Assembly (NCBI RefSeq): GCF_016028255.1
Contig: NZ_CP065707.1
Coordinates: 248,001-312,000 of the forward strand
Direction of reading: 5' to 3'
Origin: Streptococcus oralis
Lineage (GTDB): Bacteria; Bacillota; Bacilli; Lactobacillales; Streptococcaceae
Length of the DNA stretch: 64,000 nucleotides
Shown here: piece after piece, positions 1 to 7,876 of the stretch
How positions within the stretch are numbered: the stretch's first letter is position 1
How the letters are laid out: every line of letters starts with the position of its first letter
Translations under genes and position numbers: made by a program
Notes under the pieces: model-generated
Told to the model about the DNA's origin: nothing
What the model saw: the letters and a program-made list of their open reading frames with translations, nothing else
Database searches by the model: none

Positions 1-219
1 GTTATTGACACCATTTCCACCTTCTAGATAAGTTGGTAAAAAGGCGACATAAGGATGATCCATCTCAAAGAAATCTTTCCCTTCCTTGACTAGATCCTTG
101 ATATGAATCTTTTGTACCTCAATCCCTTCGTACTGAGACAGGAGATAGTCCTTGAGTCGGGTTACAAAACTCTCTGTATTCCCACTCAAACTGATATACA
201 CTAAGGATATTTTTTTCAT
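1..219 (-). CDS. nrdI: NrdI flavodoxin (partial, 3' end outside window)
   Basis: The first 73 residues of NrdI are visible and the rest lies beyond the left edge. NrdI is a small FMN flavodoxin that supplies the oxidant for building the dimanganese-tyrosyl radical cofactor of class Ib ribonucleotide reductase (NrdF). The N-terminus has the flavodoxin FMN phosphate loop (SLSGNTESF, about residues 10-18) and the glycine-rich YLEGGNG near residue 70, typical of the family. The ATG at 217-219 follows a modest GAGGT-type ribosome binding site. It has its own near-consensus promoter inside the upstream gap. Identity is confident; completeness cannot be judged. Confidence 0.9.
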   Translation of the reverse strand, partial: MKKISLVYISLSGNTESFVTRLKDYLLSQYEGIEVQKIHIKDLVKEGKDFFEMDHPYVAFLPTYLEGGNGVNN

Positions 220-264
220 TTTGACCTCGATTTTTATGTTTACGATATAAAAAGAACTAACAAG

Positions 265-293
265 ATTGTAACTTGATAGTTCCCTTTTGTCAA
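265..293 (-). promoter_or_regulatory. Promoter of nrdI
   Basis: Reading the minus strand, TTGACA (288-293) is followed by a 17-base spacer and TACAAT (265-270), an almost perfect sigma-A promoter 46 bases upstream of the nrdI start. It abuts the stop codon of the next gene (297), so nrdI can be transcribed independently of the genes behind it. Confidence 0.8.
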
Positions 294-296
294 TAC

Positions 297-830
297 TTAG
301 GCGGCTTCTTCTGCTTCAACTTCCTCAGACAAATCTTTTTGTTGACGCCACATCTTGTAAAAGACAATGGCAAGGAAGAGGACATTGATAACAACAAATA
401 AAATCGTTGTTCCCTTTCCAAGGACTTCTGTTCCTAGTCGCAAAGTCTCATCACGGATAGCTTGTACAGCATCTTGCATACCCATATAAGTATAAATCGA
501 ACCAACAATGGCAAGCAAAACATAAGCAATGTAAGCATAATTTGCATATTGCAAATGATTACGAACCAAGAGCACAATACCTGCGACTACTAAAATCGCA
601 GATAAAATAATCAAAACGATGTTAACAGTCGAATGCGATAATTCAGCTGTCTTATGTAGATAATTAATCGTATCCTCCAGCTGCTGAGCGCTAATGCCTT
701 GTACTTGTGCTTGACTGGCACCTAGTGCTTCTTTACTAGGTACTGGACTTAGTATTCCAAACAAAGACATAGCTGAAATCAATGCTGATAGGACTAATAA
801 AACCCAAAGATAAATAGGTTTCTTTTTCAT
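297..830 (-). CDS. Four-helix membrane protein of unknown function
   Basis: A 177-residue hydrophobic protein that I cannot assign to a named function. Visible features are an N-terminal membrane segment or signal-like stretch (about 5-27), a soluble, probably extracytoplasmic loop (30-65), three further membrane segments (about 68-88, 95-117, 141-160) and an acidic, alanine/glutamate-rich tail. The ATG at 828-830 has a strong AAGGAGG site. It lies between nrdI and a two-component system, in the same direction, with its own promoter (TTGTAT, 17 bases, TATAAT with TGC extension). A pneumococcal counterpart occupies the same place, from memory, and is also uncharacterised. Confidence 0.75.
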   Translation of the reverse strand: MKKKPIYLWVLLVLSALISAMSLFGILSPVPSKEALGASQAQVQGISAQQLEDTINYLHKTAELSHSTVNIVLIILSAILVVAGIVLLVRNHLQYANYAYIAYVLLAIVGSIYTYMGMQDAVQAIRDETLRLGTEVLGKGTTILFVVINVLFLAIVFYKMWRQQKDLSEEVEAEEAA

Positions 831-858
831 AATTTTTCCTCCTTAAGGTATTTTGGAC

Positions 859-887
859 ATTATAGCATTTTTTGCACGTAAATACAA
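859..887 (-). promoter_or_regulatory. Promoter of the membrane protein gene at 297-830
   Basis: On the minus strand, TTGTAT (882-887), a 17-base spacer and TATAAT (859-864) preceded by TGC form an extended -10 promoter. It sits right after the stop codon of the response regulator gene (891), so transcription restarts here. Confidence 0.7.
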
Positions 888-890
888 GTT

Positions 891-2177
891 TTACAGGGAA
901 CTTTCGACTTGTTTGCGGTAAGCTTTTGGTGATTTTCCGCACAATTTACGGAAAACCTTGTAGAAATATCCAACATTGCTGTAACCAACAGCATAGCAAA
1001 CATCTTCAATACTATCATTGGTTGAAAGCAAGAGCTGTTGCGCTGCCTTAATCCGCTGTTTGTTGAGCAATTCTGCGAAGGTTGAGTTGGTTTCTCGCTT
1101 GATTAACTGACCGAGGTAGACAGGATTGATAAAGAGATCCTTGCTGATATCCTTAAGCGAGAGCTCTTTCTGATAATCACGCCCGATGACTTCAAGAACA
1201 CTCACCACATTTTCATTCATGCGGTACTGACCAAAAAACTTAGTCAAGGTTTCTTTGATGTAGGCAACCAATTCTTTAAAGGAGTTAATAGCATGGATGG
1301 CTTTGACAATCTCGGTCATATCATCCGCTTTTAGATGCTCAAACAAGTGGAAGACATCCATGACAAACTGAGTAAAGAGTTGTTTGGTGATGGCCACGCG
1401 CGGAGTATTCTCCAAAACGACCTTCTCCAGCAGGGTTAATTCCTCGATGATTTGATTGATATTCCCTTGGATAATCACGCGATAAATCGGTTCGTAATAA
1501 GCAAATAGACTCTCGGATTTTTCTAGATTGACAGAACCGTAAAAGAGGGCTTTTTCTGCGTTGATCTTCCATTTTTCAAAGGCTTGTTGGTAGGGCGCTT
1601 CAAATGGTGTCACGACGATGCCATCCAGTGGTTGATCAGAGATAAAAATCTGCCAGTCTTGACCTAAAACATAGTAAGGAATAGTGAAAGAGCCTTGCTT
1701 TTCCTTGGATAGACCAATCCACCAGCTGTCTTTGCCCGCTAAGAAGTTGATAAAGCCCTCTTCGTCCAATTCTTGGCTGAGAGTTTGGCTTTGCTCCACC
1801 TTTTCCTGAAGCTGTCTCGCAATTTTTTCTAATAGATGACTCAACTCCACCTTATCCACTGGCTTCACCAGATAATCCACGACACTAAGGTTCATGGCTT
1901 TTTTGACGTACTCAAACTCCTGATAACCTGACAGCAAGATATAATAGGTATCTGGAAGCAGCTCCTTCATTTCCTTAATCATCTCAAGCCCTGTCTTATC
2001 TGGCATATTGACATCGGAAATGACCACATCTACTGGATTTTTCTTAACGTAGTCCAAAGCATCATCTGCGTGACTAGCTGTTGCGACGACTTGCATATCC
2101 CATTTTTCAAAAGGGATTAATCGCTTGAGCCCCTCTGTCACCATATACTCGTCGTCTACTAATAAAACTTTATACAT
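891..2177 (-). CDS. YesN/AraC-type two-component response regulator
   Basis: A 428-residue response regulator. Residues 1-120 form a receiver domain with the acidic pair D8-D9, the phosphoacceptor D55 (VVISDVNMP) and the conserved K (LVKP) near 104. Residues about 325-428 form two AraC-type helix-turn-helix units ending in GKSPKAYRKQ. The middle is a variable linker. The start at 2177 has an AAAGGAAGG site. The partner YesM-type kinase gene ends 12 bases upstream, and the two are co-transcribed with a DUF624 gene. It corresponds by position to pneumococcal TCS07. YesN-type regulators usually control carbohydrate uptake; the cre-like site in front of the operon fits that, but the target here is inferred. 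Confidence 0.92.
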   Translation of the reverse strand: MYKVLLVDDEYMVTEGLKRLIPFEKWDMQVVATASHADDALDYVKKNPVDVVISDVNMPDKTGLEMIKEMKELLPDTYYILLSGYQEFEYVKKAMNLSVVDYLVKPVDKVELSHLLEKIARQLQEKVEQSQTLSQELDEEGFINFLAGKDSWWIGLSKEKQGSFTIPYYVLGQDWQIFISDQPLDGIVVTPFEAPYQQAFEKWKINAEKALFYGSVNLEKSESLFAYYEPIYRVIIQGNINQIIEELTLLEKVVLENTPRVAITKQLFTQFVMDVFHLFEHLKADDMTEIVKAIHAINSFKELVAYIKETLTKFFGQYRMNENVVSVLEVIGRDYQKELSLKDISKDLFINPVYLGQLIKRETNSTFAELLNKQRIKAAQQLLLSTNDSIEDVCYAVGYSNVGYFYKVFRKLCGKSPKAYRKQVESSL

Positions 2178-2189
2178 TTCCCTTCCTTT

Positions 2190-3836
2190 CTATTCATTTT
2201 GAATAGTAATACGGTAACGAACACCTTCTTGCTCAGCTGACTCGACACTGATTTTGTAGCGATCCCCAAAATAGAGGACAAAGCGTTCGTGTACATTGAC
2301 TATTCCAATTGATTGTCGCTCTCCGCTATAGCTTGCCTCGTGCTCAAAACTTCTCTGAGTTAGTTTTTCTTGCAAGCTAGCTAATTTCTCAGCAGTCATC
2401 CCGCGACCATTGTCTACCACTAGGATTTCAACAAAACCTTGGCCCTTCAAAACCTTGATACTGATCACATTGTCTGTTCGGCGGTGGTCAATACCGTGGG
2501 CAAAGTAGTTTTCTACCAATGGTTGGAGCGTAAACTTGGGAACCCTCATATTTTCTAATTCGGGTGCGATCTTAAAACCATAGGCAACTGACTTTGGATA
2601 ACGCACCATACAGAGATAGCTGTATTTGCGACAAAATTCTAATTCTTGCTTCAGCGTCGTTTCCCGCTCGTCGGAGATATTATTGCGTAGTAAACTGCTA
2701 AATTCATAGATAATATCCGCCAGTTCATCTTGGCTTTCCATAACGGCATACATGCGCAGAAACTCTAAGGTATTGTACATGAAGTGAGGATTGATTTGAG
2801 CTTGTAAGGCCCTCATATTGGCATCTTTCTGACTTAGCTCTAGCTGGTAAATATCGTGGATATTTTTTTCCAGGCGATCCAACATATCATTGGTGGTTTC
2901 CGCAATGAGAAGCAATTCTTGATCTTTTTCAGAGGTATCGATCCGAAGTCCCTCTTCTCCTTGGGCAATAACCTCGATAGACTCGACCAGATCCACAACC
3001 TGCCTTTGGTAATTGGAGAAGGTCTGCCTCAAGGTCACATATAAAATAATAATAAAGAGAACACTCAAACCAACAATGACAGCGGAACTAGTTAAAGTCC
3101 CAGTAAGAACAAAATCCTTAGGAACTGCTGATTGGACTTGATAGCCGTGTGATGTCAAACCTACAATCCAATTTTCCCGTTCAGCTACTACATTTTCCCC
3201 TATATGAAACAATTCAGTATCAAAAGGGGAGGTGATCGTCACGGCCACGGGAATCAGACCGCGAGTATTATCAATTGCTTGGTAAAGTACATCCTGCGAT
3301 AAAGAAATGTAGATAACACCTAGAGACTGATCGGAGTTAGGATCAAGTACTGGTATGGCAAAACTATTGGCTGCTGGTTTGAAATCCTCAGCAAGAACTT
3401 TCTCCCCGCTACGTTTCTCTCTAGTAGAAACGAAGACTTCCTTGTAGTCTTGCAAAACAATTGCAACACCTGTCACAAAGTCATTTCTTACATACAAATC
3501 ATCAATCTTTTCATACAAGGATACTGAGACATAGGGAGACGCTTTACGTTGCAACAGCCAGTAAAAATAATCCGATGTACTCAGACTAAAATACTTGTAG
3601 ATCCCTTCAATCCGTGCTCGATTTTCAACCAGTTCCTGTGCTAGCTGAGTCGACTCTCTGTGGTAATATTCAATCTCACTCACTGTCCGAGTCGTCACAC
3701 GTTGAGCTACTCGTTGAGCTTCTTTTTCACGAGAACTCCAGTCAGCATAGGAGAGCATGACCGCAAAGCTTGCAATGATGACAATCATCACCAAGGTATA
3801 GATGCGCAAGAGCGAGTGGAGCCAGAACGGCTTCAT
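2190..3836 (-). CDS. YesM-type sensor histidine kinase
   Basis: A membrane sensor kinase of 548 residues. It has a membrane segment at about 10-32, an extracytoplasmic sensing domain (about 33-255), a second membrane segment (about 258-282), a HAMP linker, a His_kinase domain with the phospho-histidine in QINPHFMYNTLEF, and an HATPase domain with the N box (LQPLVENYFAHG) and the G box DNGRGM. I chose the ATG at 3834-3836 (MKPFW...), one base past the stop of the upstream DUF624 gene, because longer in-frame starts would run deep into that gene and lack ribosome sites. It phosphorylates the adjacent YesN-type regulator. The ligand is unknown, probably a sugar-related signal. Confidence 0.9.
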   Translation of the reverse strand: MKPFWLHSLLRIYTLVMIVIIASFAVMLSYADWSSREKEAQRVAQRVTTRTVSEIEYYHRESTQLAQELVENRARIEGIYKYFSLSTSDYFYWLLQRKASPYVSVSLYEKIDDLYVRNDFVTGVAIVLQDYKEVFVSTREKRSGEKVLAEDFKPAANSFAIPVLDPNSDQSLGVIYISLSQDVLYQAIDNTRGLIPVAVTITSPFDTELFHIGENVVAERENWIVGLTSHGYQVQSAVPKDFVLTGTLTSSAVIVGLSVLFIIILYVTLRQTFSNYQRQVVDLVESIEVIAQGEEGLRIDTSEKDQELLLIAETTNDMLDRLEKNIHDIYQLELSQKDANMRALQAQINPHFMYNTLEFLRMYAVMESQDELADIIYEFSSLLRNNISDERETTLKQELEFCRKYSYLCMVRYPKSVAYGFKIAPELENMRVPKFTLQPLVENYFAHGIDHRRTDNVISIKVLKGQGFVEILVVDNGRGMTAEKLASLQEKLTQRSFEHEASYSGERQSIGIVNVHERFVLYFGDRYKISVESAEQEGVRYRITIQNE

Positions 3837-3837
3837 T

Positions 3838-4452
3838 TTATTTTGTCGCCAATTTTTCATGGATACTTTCATATACGGGTTCCAACATATCACTGATAAA
3901 GAAATGCCACATCCCAATTCCTACGAAGGAAAGCAAGGCGGGCATATAGTAACCAATTCCTACAAGCATGACCGTACCAAATAAAACCTTGGCAATTGCC
4001 GGCAAATTCATAAAAATCCCGATAAGAGCGAGTTTTACAGTATTTCGATAAGAGAGCTCATAGTGAACTTGGAGTTTCAATGAAACGGTATAAGCCAAAA
4101 AAACAAAGGCAACAACAAGGATATTGAGAAAGGTTGCCAAGAGATGGAAGATAGTCTGATGGGGCAATTGAACCAAAAGGTACAAACCATAGACTAAGAC
4201 TAGATCTACAAGTACAAAACTATAGAAAGCTAAGTTGCTCTTGACAAAGTTACTCTTATACAATTCCCAAGCTTCTTTCAAACTATAAGCTCGATAAGTA
4301 TAACCGTGCTCCGCATATAAACTCATAAGAGTTGCACTAGCTGGTGCCAAACCAAAGACCACACCTCCTGCTAGTGTCAATAACCAGAAAAAAGCCGTCG
4401 CAATCATTCCTAAAAAGAAACGATTAAAGACGAATTCTAGAAACTTTCCCAT
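3838..4452 (-). CDS. DUF624 (YesL-like) membrane protein
   Basis: A 204-residue integral membrane protein of the DUF624/YesL family. About five hydrophobic segments are visible (roughly 15-40, 75-100, 105-130, 145-165, 170-190). The N-terminal FFLGMIATAFFWLLTLAGG followed by GLAPASATLM is typical of the family. It is the first gene of a three-gene operon with the sensor kinase and response regulator. YesL proteins are repeatedly found with YesMN-type systems and carbohydrate transporters, so an accessory role in sensing or transport is likely but unproven. The start at 4452 has the strong site AAGGAGGA. Confidence 0.85.
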   Translation of the reverse strand: MGKFLEFVFNRFFLGMIATAFFWLLTLAGGVVFGLAPASATLMSLYAEHGYTYRAYSLKEAWELYKSNFVKSNLAFYSFVLVDLVLVYGLYLLVQLPHQTIFHLLATFLNILVVAFVFLAYTVSLKLQVHYELSYRNTVKLALIGIFMNLPAIAKVLFGTVMLVGIGYYMPALLSFVGIGMWHFFISDMLEPVYESIHEKLATK

Positions 4453-4481
4453 GATATCCTCCTTAAAACAACTATGTAACT

Positions 4482-4507
4482 ATTATATCATATTTCAAAC
4501 GTTTTCA
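4482..4507 (-). promoter_or_regulatory. Promoter and cre-like operator of the DUF624-kinase-regulator operon
   Basis: On the minus strand, TGAAAACGTTTGAA (4494-4507) matches the CcpA operator consensus TGWAARCGYTWNCW at 13 of 14 positions. It overlaps the likely -35 region of a promoter with a perfect TATAAT (4482-4487). A CcpA complex there should block RNA polymerase, which would make the two-component operon glucose-repressed. The sequence is direct; CcpA binding is inferred. Confidence 0.6.
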
Positions 4508-4524
4508 AAAACATAGAGCTCCCA

Positions 4525-4553
4525 TTTACAATACTCTAAAAGCGTGATACAAT
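4525..4553 (+). promoter_or_regulatory. Promoter of the MptD-family gene
   Basis: TTTACA (4525-4530), a 17-base spacer and TACAAT (4548-4553) form a good sigma-A promoter, followed by the ribosome site AAGGAG (4574-4579) ahead of the ATG at 4586. It is back to back with the promoter of the DUF624 operon. Confidence 0.75.
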
Positions 4554-4585
4554 TGATTTTGACAGTTTTATATAAGGAGATTCTC

Positions 4586-5155
4586 ATGAAGAAAAATATC
4601 TTAACTACCCTCTTAGCCGTCGTTCTCTACTTCCTTTGTCTAGGGATTGGAGTATTACTTGGACACTTGGTAGACTCAACGGGCAATATGTTCTACGCGC
4701 CTGCCTTTTCTGCCTTTGTCGGGGGAAGCGTCTACATGCTTCTTTTAGCAAAGGTTCCTCGTTTTGGTGCAATCACCACTCTCGGGCTCTTTATGGCAAT
4801 TTTTTTCCTAGCTAGTAAACACGGCGCTGGCGCCTTTCTACCTGCTATCACTTGCGGTCTTGCAGCAGATGTCACTGCTCGCCTCGGCCACTATCAGGAT
4901 AAGATTAAAAATCTTCTCTCCTTCCTCGTCTTTGCTTTTAGCACAAGTGGTCCTATCCTCCTCATGTGGATCAATCCAGCATCCTACGAGGCAGCTCTCC
5001 TCGCTCGTGGAAAATCTCAGGAATACATCGACCGTATCATGGTCGCTCCCGAGTTGGACAAAATCCTTCTCTTTGTCGCAAGCATCCTCCTAGGTGCCTT
5101 GATGGGGGCTGTGATGGGGCAATTTCTAAGTCAAAAAATCACCGATAAAATGTAA
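4586..5155 (+). CDS. MptD-family ECF transporter substrate-binding (S) component
   Basis: A 189-residue membrane protein with about five or six hydrophobic segments, resembling the MptD family of putative S components of energy-coupling factor transporters. These bind a small-molecule substrate and share an ATPase/T-component module encoded elsewhere. The substrate is not known. I chose the ATG at 4586 (MKKNILTT) because the ribosome site TATAAGGAGA lies 6-12 bases before it; the longer reading from 4544 has no such site. It is a single-gene unit with its own promoter and a strong terminator, convergent with the dlt-like operon. No ATPase gene is adjacent, as expected for group II ECF systems. 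Confidence 0.7.
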   Translation: MKKNILTTLLAVVLYFLCLGIGVLLGHLVDSTGNMFYAPAFSAFVGGSVYMLLLAKVPRFGAITTLGLFMAIFFLASKHGAGAFLPAITCGLAADVTARLGHYQDKIKNLLSFLVFAFSTSGPILLMWINPASYEAALLARGKSQEYIDRIMVAPELDKILLFVASILLGALMGAVMGQFLSQKITDKM

Positions 5156-5162
5156 CGTAAAA

Positions 5163-5201
5163 GCCCTGAAGACTAGCAATGCCTAGTTCCAGGGCCTTTT
5201 T
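5163..5201 (+). terminator. Intrinsic terminator of the MptD-family gene
   Basis: An inverted repeat GCCCTg...(5163-5195)...AGGGC with an inner pairing CTAG/CTAG, followed by a run of Ts, lies 7 bases after the stop codon. The converging dltX-like gene ends at 5212. Confidence 0.75.
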
Positions 5202-5211
5202 GTATACAATC

Positions 5212-5370
5212 TTAGAATTCACTATAGATAAATTCTTGAATATTCGAAAAATCGGTCACAAAACAGTAAATCACGATGCTTAAGATAACCGTATAGAAAA
5301 ATAGTGTCCACAAGATTAAACGCTGTGTGTTAGTTAGCTTGGTTTGCAAATTTGTAAAGTTCTTTTTCAA
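5212..5370 (-). CDS. DltX-like single-pass membrane micropeptide
   Basis: A 52-codon gene overlapping the 3' end of the DltD-like gene in another frame. It has a polar N-terminus, one hydrophobic helix (about 18-40) and a C-terminus ending FIYSEF*. This is the plan of DltX, the tiny protein of dlt operons, whose C-terminal FxYNxF motif is thought to interact with the DltB/DltD acyl-transfer machinery. Here the motif reads Y-S instead of Y-N. I favour the TTG at 5368-5370 (MKKNF...) because AAAGGA lies about ten bases upstream; an internal TTG at 5347-5349 would give 45 residues. In canonical operons dltX comes first, upstream of dltA; here it is last, behind dltB and dltD homologues. Identification rests on size, topology, tail motif and neighbours. 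Confidence 0.72.
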   Translation of the reverse strand: MKKNFTNLQTKLTNTQRLILWTLFFYTVILSIVIYCFVTDFSNIQEFIYSEF

Positions 5371-6502
5371 CTTCCATCCATCCTTTCACTCCAACGTGCA
5401 TCACGTCAAATAAAAAGTAATCATCATACTCTCTGTTTCCATAGTTTAGTACCGTTGCACCATGGCTTTTTGCGACATCTTCTATTTTTTTATAAGTTTT
5501 TTCTCGCATTTCTCTTGAGACACCAGTGTAGTCGTTCCATTTCCCGTTTACTGGGAAAATAATAACCTCAACTTCAATGCCCAATTCCTTAGCAACTGTC
5601 AAGAAAAGTTCCATATCTGAATATTCTGGTGACTCTAGGTAACTCAAATCTTTATTAGAATCTTTCAGCGATGCATAGCGGTCTTTTAAGTAAGTATTGT
5701 AGTAGTTATTATCAACAGCATAGTCATTACTGTCTGTTTTCTTTTTGACCTCTTCCACAAACTGAGCCGTCATTTTCTCCCAATCATAGTCTGGGGTTTT
5801 GTCTCCTAGTGAAGGATAATCTGATTTCTCATGATTTTCATAAAATTTTCGTTTGAGCTTAAAGGAATACATCGCGTTCTCAAACTCCAGTAGTTTTTTA
5901 TCAACAATGGTTCCTTTTCCATCTATGAAATAACTTTTATATTTTTTATAGATGTCATTTTGTTGCTTGTTCCCCTTGGTAATCTCGATAATGCGATTGA
6001 TTAGTTTTTCTTTCGTTTCTTTACTAATCTTGTCATTATCTAGCATGTGGAAAATATGTTCCTGAGAAGCCTTGTTCAAAAAGGCATCTTGATGAGTCCC
6101 ATCTTTTTCAAACCACTGAACCGACTCTACTATAGCTACTTTTCGCTTGGTCATAGATCCTTCAATAGAGCCCAAGGTCGTAGCTTGAATGATGTTTTGA
6201 GAATAACTAGTCCCAATCTGCATGATATTAAAATCGTTGTAGTTAAAAATTTTATTAGGATGATAGTCTTCATTTATCGTTGCAACCAACTCTGAAGAAC
6301 CCATTAGAACCAGTGTATTGGGGGTGATATTGCTTGTTAGAATATCTCTACTTTTATACTTTTCATACGAGGTGCTATAACGAATACTGTTATCCTTGAC
6401 TTTATAATAATCATCAATCTTCTTGACATACGTCACATTTAAAAGGGCAAGCGTCGCAATTACGAGCACAAGCGATAGTAAAAATGCTTTTAATTTAATC
6501 AT
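5330..6502 (-). CDS. DltD-like SGNH-type protein (second, non-canonical copy)
   Basis: A 390-residue protein with an N-terminal membrane anchor (about 5-25) and an extracytoplasmic DltD-type domain. It keeps the GSSE nucleophile motif (LVLMGSSELVA, around residue 68) and the C-terminal Asp-x-x-His pair in FDVMHVGVKGW, both matching DltD. DltD completes transfer of D-alanyl groups to teichoic acids together with the membrane acyltransferase DltB. The gene follows the MBOAT gene by 47 bases and overlaps the DltX-like gene. The sequence differs considerably from what I recall of pneumococcal DltD, and neither dltA nor dltC is present here, so the acyl group and the acceptor polymer are open. Confidence 0.82.
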   Translation of the reverse strand: MIKLKAFLLSLVLVIATLALLNVTYVKKIDDYYKVKDNSIRYSTSYEKYKSRDILTSNITPNTLVLMGSSELVATINEDYHPNKIFNYNDFNIMQIGTSYSQNIIQATTLGSIEGSMTKRKVAIVESVQWFEKDGTHQDAFLNKASQEHIFHMLDNDKISKETKEKLINRIIEITKGNKQQNDIYKKYKSYFIDGKGTIVDKKLLEFENAMYSFKLKRKFYENHEKSDYPSLGDKTPDYDWEKMTAQFVEEVKKKTDSNDYAVDNNYYNTYLKDRYASLKDSNKDLSYLESPEYSDMELFLTVAKELGIEVEVIIFPVNGKWNDYTGVSREMREKTYKKIEDVAKSHGATVLNYGNREYDDYFLFDVMHVGVKGWMEVEKELYKFANQAN

Positions 6503-6549
6503 CTCGTTTTATCCTATCCCTTCAATCTGGCAGACTTCTTTTCAATCTC

Positions 6550-7704
6550 TTATCTCTTTAAAATCGTAAGCAAGATTTTATAGGGTTCACCTGAAAAGAT
6601 AAAGAAACCAACCATAACCAAATTCATGGTCACAAACCAACTTAATAGCTTATACCATTTTTTGTTTTTATTTTTCTTATAAAAATTGCTTTTCTTTTGA
6701 TACACTTCAAATCCAGCCATCAAGACACCATGATAAAAACCATAAACAATGTAGCTAACACTAAGACCATGCCAAAAACCCATGACCAACATATTGACCA
6801 TATAGGCATAGGTTGCATTGTGTAGTCTATTTTTAAACCATTTTTTCCTGATAACCTGCATCAATACTCTTGAAAACACGAAATCTCTCAACCAAGTCGA
6901 CAAGGTGATATGCCATCTGGTCCAGAAATCCTTGATATCGACACTCAAGAAAGGTTTGTTAAAGTTCATCGGTGTCTGAATACCTAGAATGTTACTACTT
7001 CCAACAGCCATTAGACTATAGCCTGCAAAGTCGAAAAATAGATACAAGGTATAGAGGTACATATATTTAATTGAGTAGACGACTGTACCCGTATTGCTTA
7101 GAGCGAGTAACATCTGATAAACATAGGTTGACAAAACAACCTTATAAAGTAGACCTAAAACGACACGATAAACACCGTCCCCTGCCAACTCTAGATACTC
7201 TTTTCGAGGCATGACCTCGTTTATCTCTTTTAAAAATCTCCTACTCCGATCAATCGGACCAGCACTAACTGTTGGGAAAAAGAGCAAAAACTGTAAATAA
7301 TCTTTTACAGTGATTTTTTCTTTGATCAAGCCATCCGATATTTCTAGCATGATCTGAATGGTCTTAAAGGACATGTAGGAAATTCCAATAAAGGCCAACA
7401 AATGCAGAGAAGTCAGAGCAAAGACTTTATTGATCACCAAAGGAAGAATGGAAAGGAAAACCAGTGGTTTCAGCCACTTTGCCTCTATCCTCTGTGCTAG
7501 AAAAACCAGAAAATACTGGTAAACGATAAAGGCGAGCAAATAGACAATCATCGCTCGGCTCTTGCCATAAATAGCTCCTGCGAATAAGAGGGAGAGCGCC
7601 AAAATATAGTAGTCCTTACGTTTTTCAAAAAAGTTTACCACAAAACCAATCAGTAAAACTACAAATAAGAGAAGGAAAAACTCATTCCCCTCGAAATAAT
7701 TCAT
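6550..7704 (-). CDS. DltB-like MBOAT O-acyltransferase (second, non-canonical copy)
   Basis: A 384-residue polytopic membrane protein of the MBOAT family. The characteristic FWTRWHITLSTWLRDFVF segment (about 245-265) and the later GFWHGLSVSYIVYGFYHG segment carry the invariant histidines expected of DltB-type acyltransferases. About ten or eleven membrane segments are apparent. It heads a three-gene set with the DltD-like and DltX-like genes. Canonical DltB moves D-alanine from the carrier protein DltC across the membrane. Without dltA/dltC nearby, this copy could share the housekeeping carrier, use another carrier, or transfer another acyl group to a different surface polymer. The start at 7704 has an AAAGGAG site. 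Confidence 0.85.
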   Translation of the reverse strand: MNYFEGNEFFLLLFVVLLIGFVVNFFEKRKDYYILALSLLFAGAIYGKSRAMIVYLLAFIVYQYFLVFLAQRIEAKWLKPLVFLSILPLVINKVFALTSLHLLAFIGISYMSFKTIQIMLEISDGLIKEKITVKDYLQFLLFFPTVSAGPIDRSRRFLKEINEVMPRKEYLELAGDGVYRVVLGLLYKVVLSTYVYQMLLALSNTGTVVYSIKYMYLYTLYLFFDFAGYSLMAVGSSNILGIQTPMNFNKPFLSVDIKDFWTRWHITLSTWLRDFVFSRVLMQVIRKKWFKNRLHNATYAYMVNMLVMGFWHGLSVSYIVYGFYHGVLMAGFEVYQKKSNFYKKNKNKKWYKLLSWFVTMNLVMVGFFIFSGEPYKILLTILKR

Positions 7705-7800
7705 ATCAACCGAACTCCTTTTTCATTTTCTCATCTCGCTTTAAGGTTTATCTTTCTGTTTTTTTTTCTACCCTATTACCAGAGAGAGTTAACTTTATCT

Positions 7801-7811
7801 ATTATACCATA
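7801..7811 (-). promoter_or_regulatory. Extended -10 promoter of the dlt-like operon
   Basis: Reading the minus strand, TATGGTATAAT gives a perfect TATAAT (7801-7806) with a TGG extension. No good -35 hexamer is seen 16-18 bases further upstream, typical of extended -10 promoters. The leader to the ATG at 7704 is about 90 bases. Confidence 0.6.
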
Positions 7812-7852
7812 ATTTAAAAACTTTAAATGCCCCTGTTGGCAGCTTCCTAGAA

Positions 7853-7876
7853 CAAAAAAGAGCCGAAGGGCTCTTT
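7853..7876 (-). terminator. Intrinsic terminator after metI
   Basis: On the minus strand AAAGAGCC-cttc-GGCTCTTT (7857-7876) begins directly after the metI stop codon and ends in a T run, closing the methionine transporter operon just ahead of the dlt-like promoter. Confidence 0.8.

Noticed and set aside
2856..3044. Plus-strand open frames inside the histidine kinase and many other genes
   Set aside because: They are shadows of well-supported genes on the other strand without ribosome sites.
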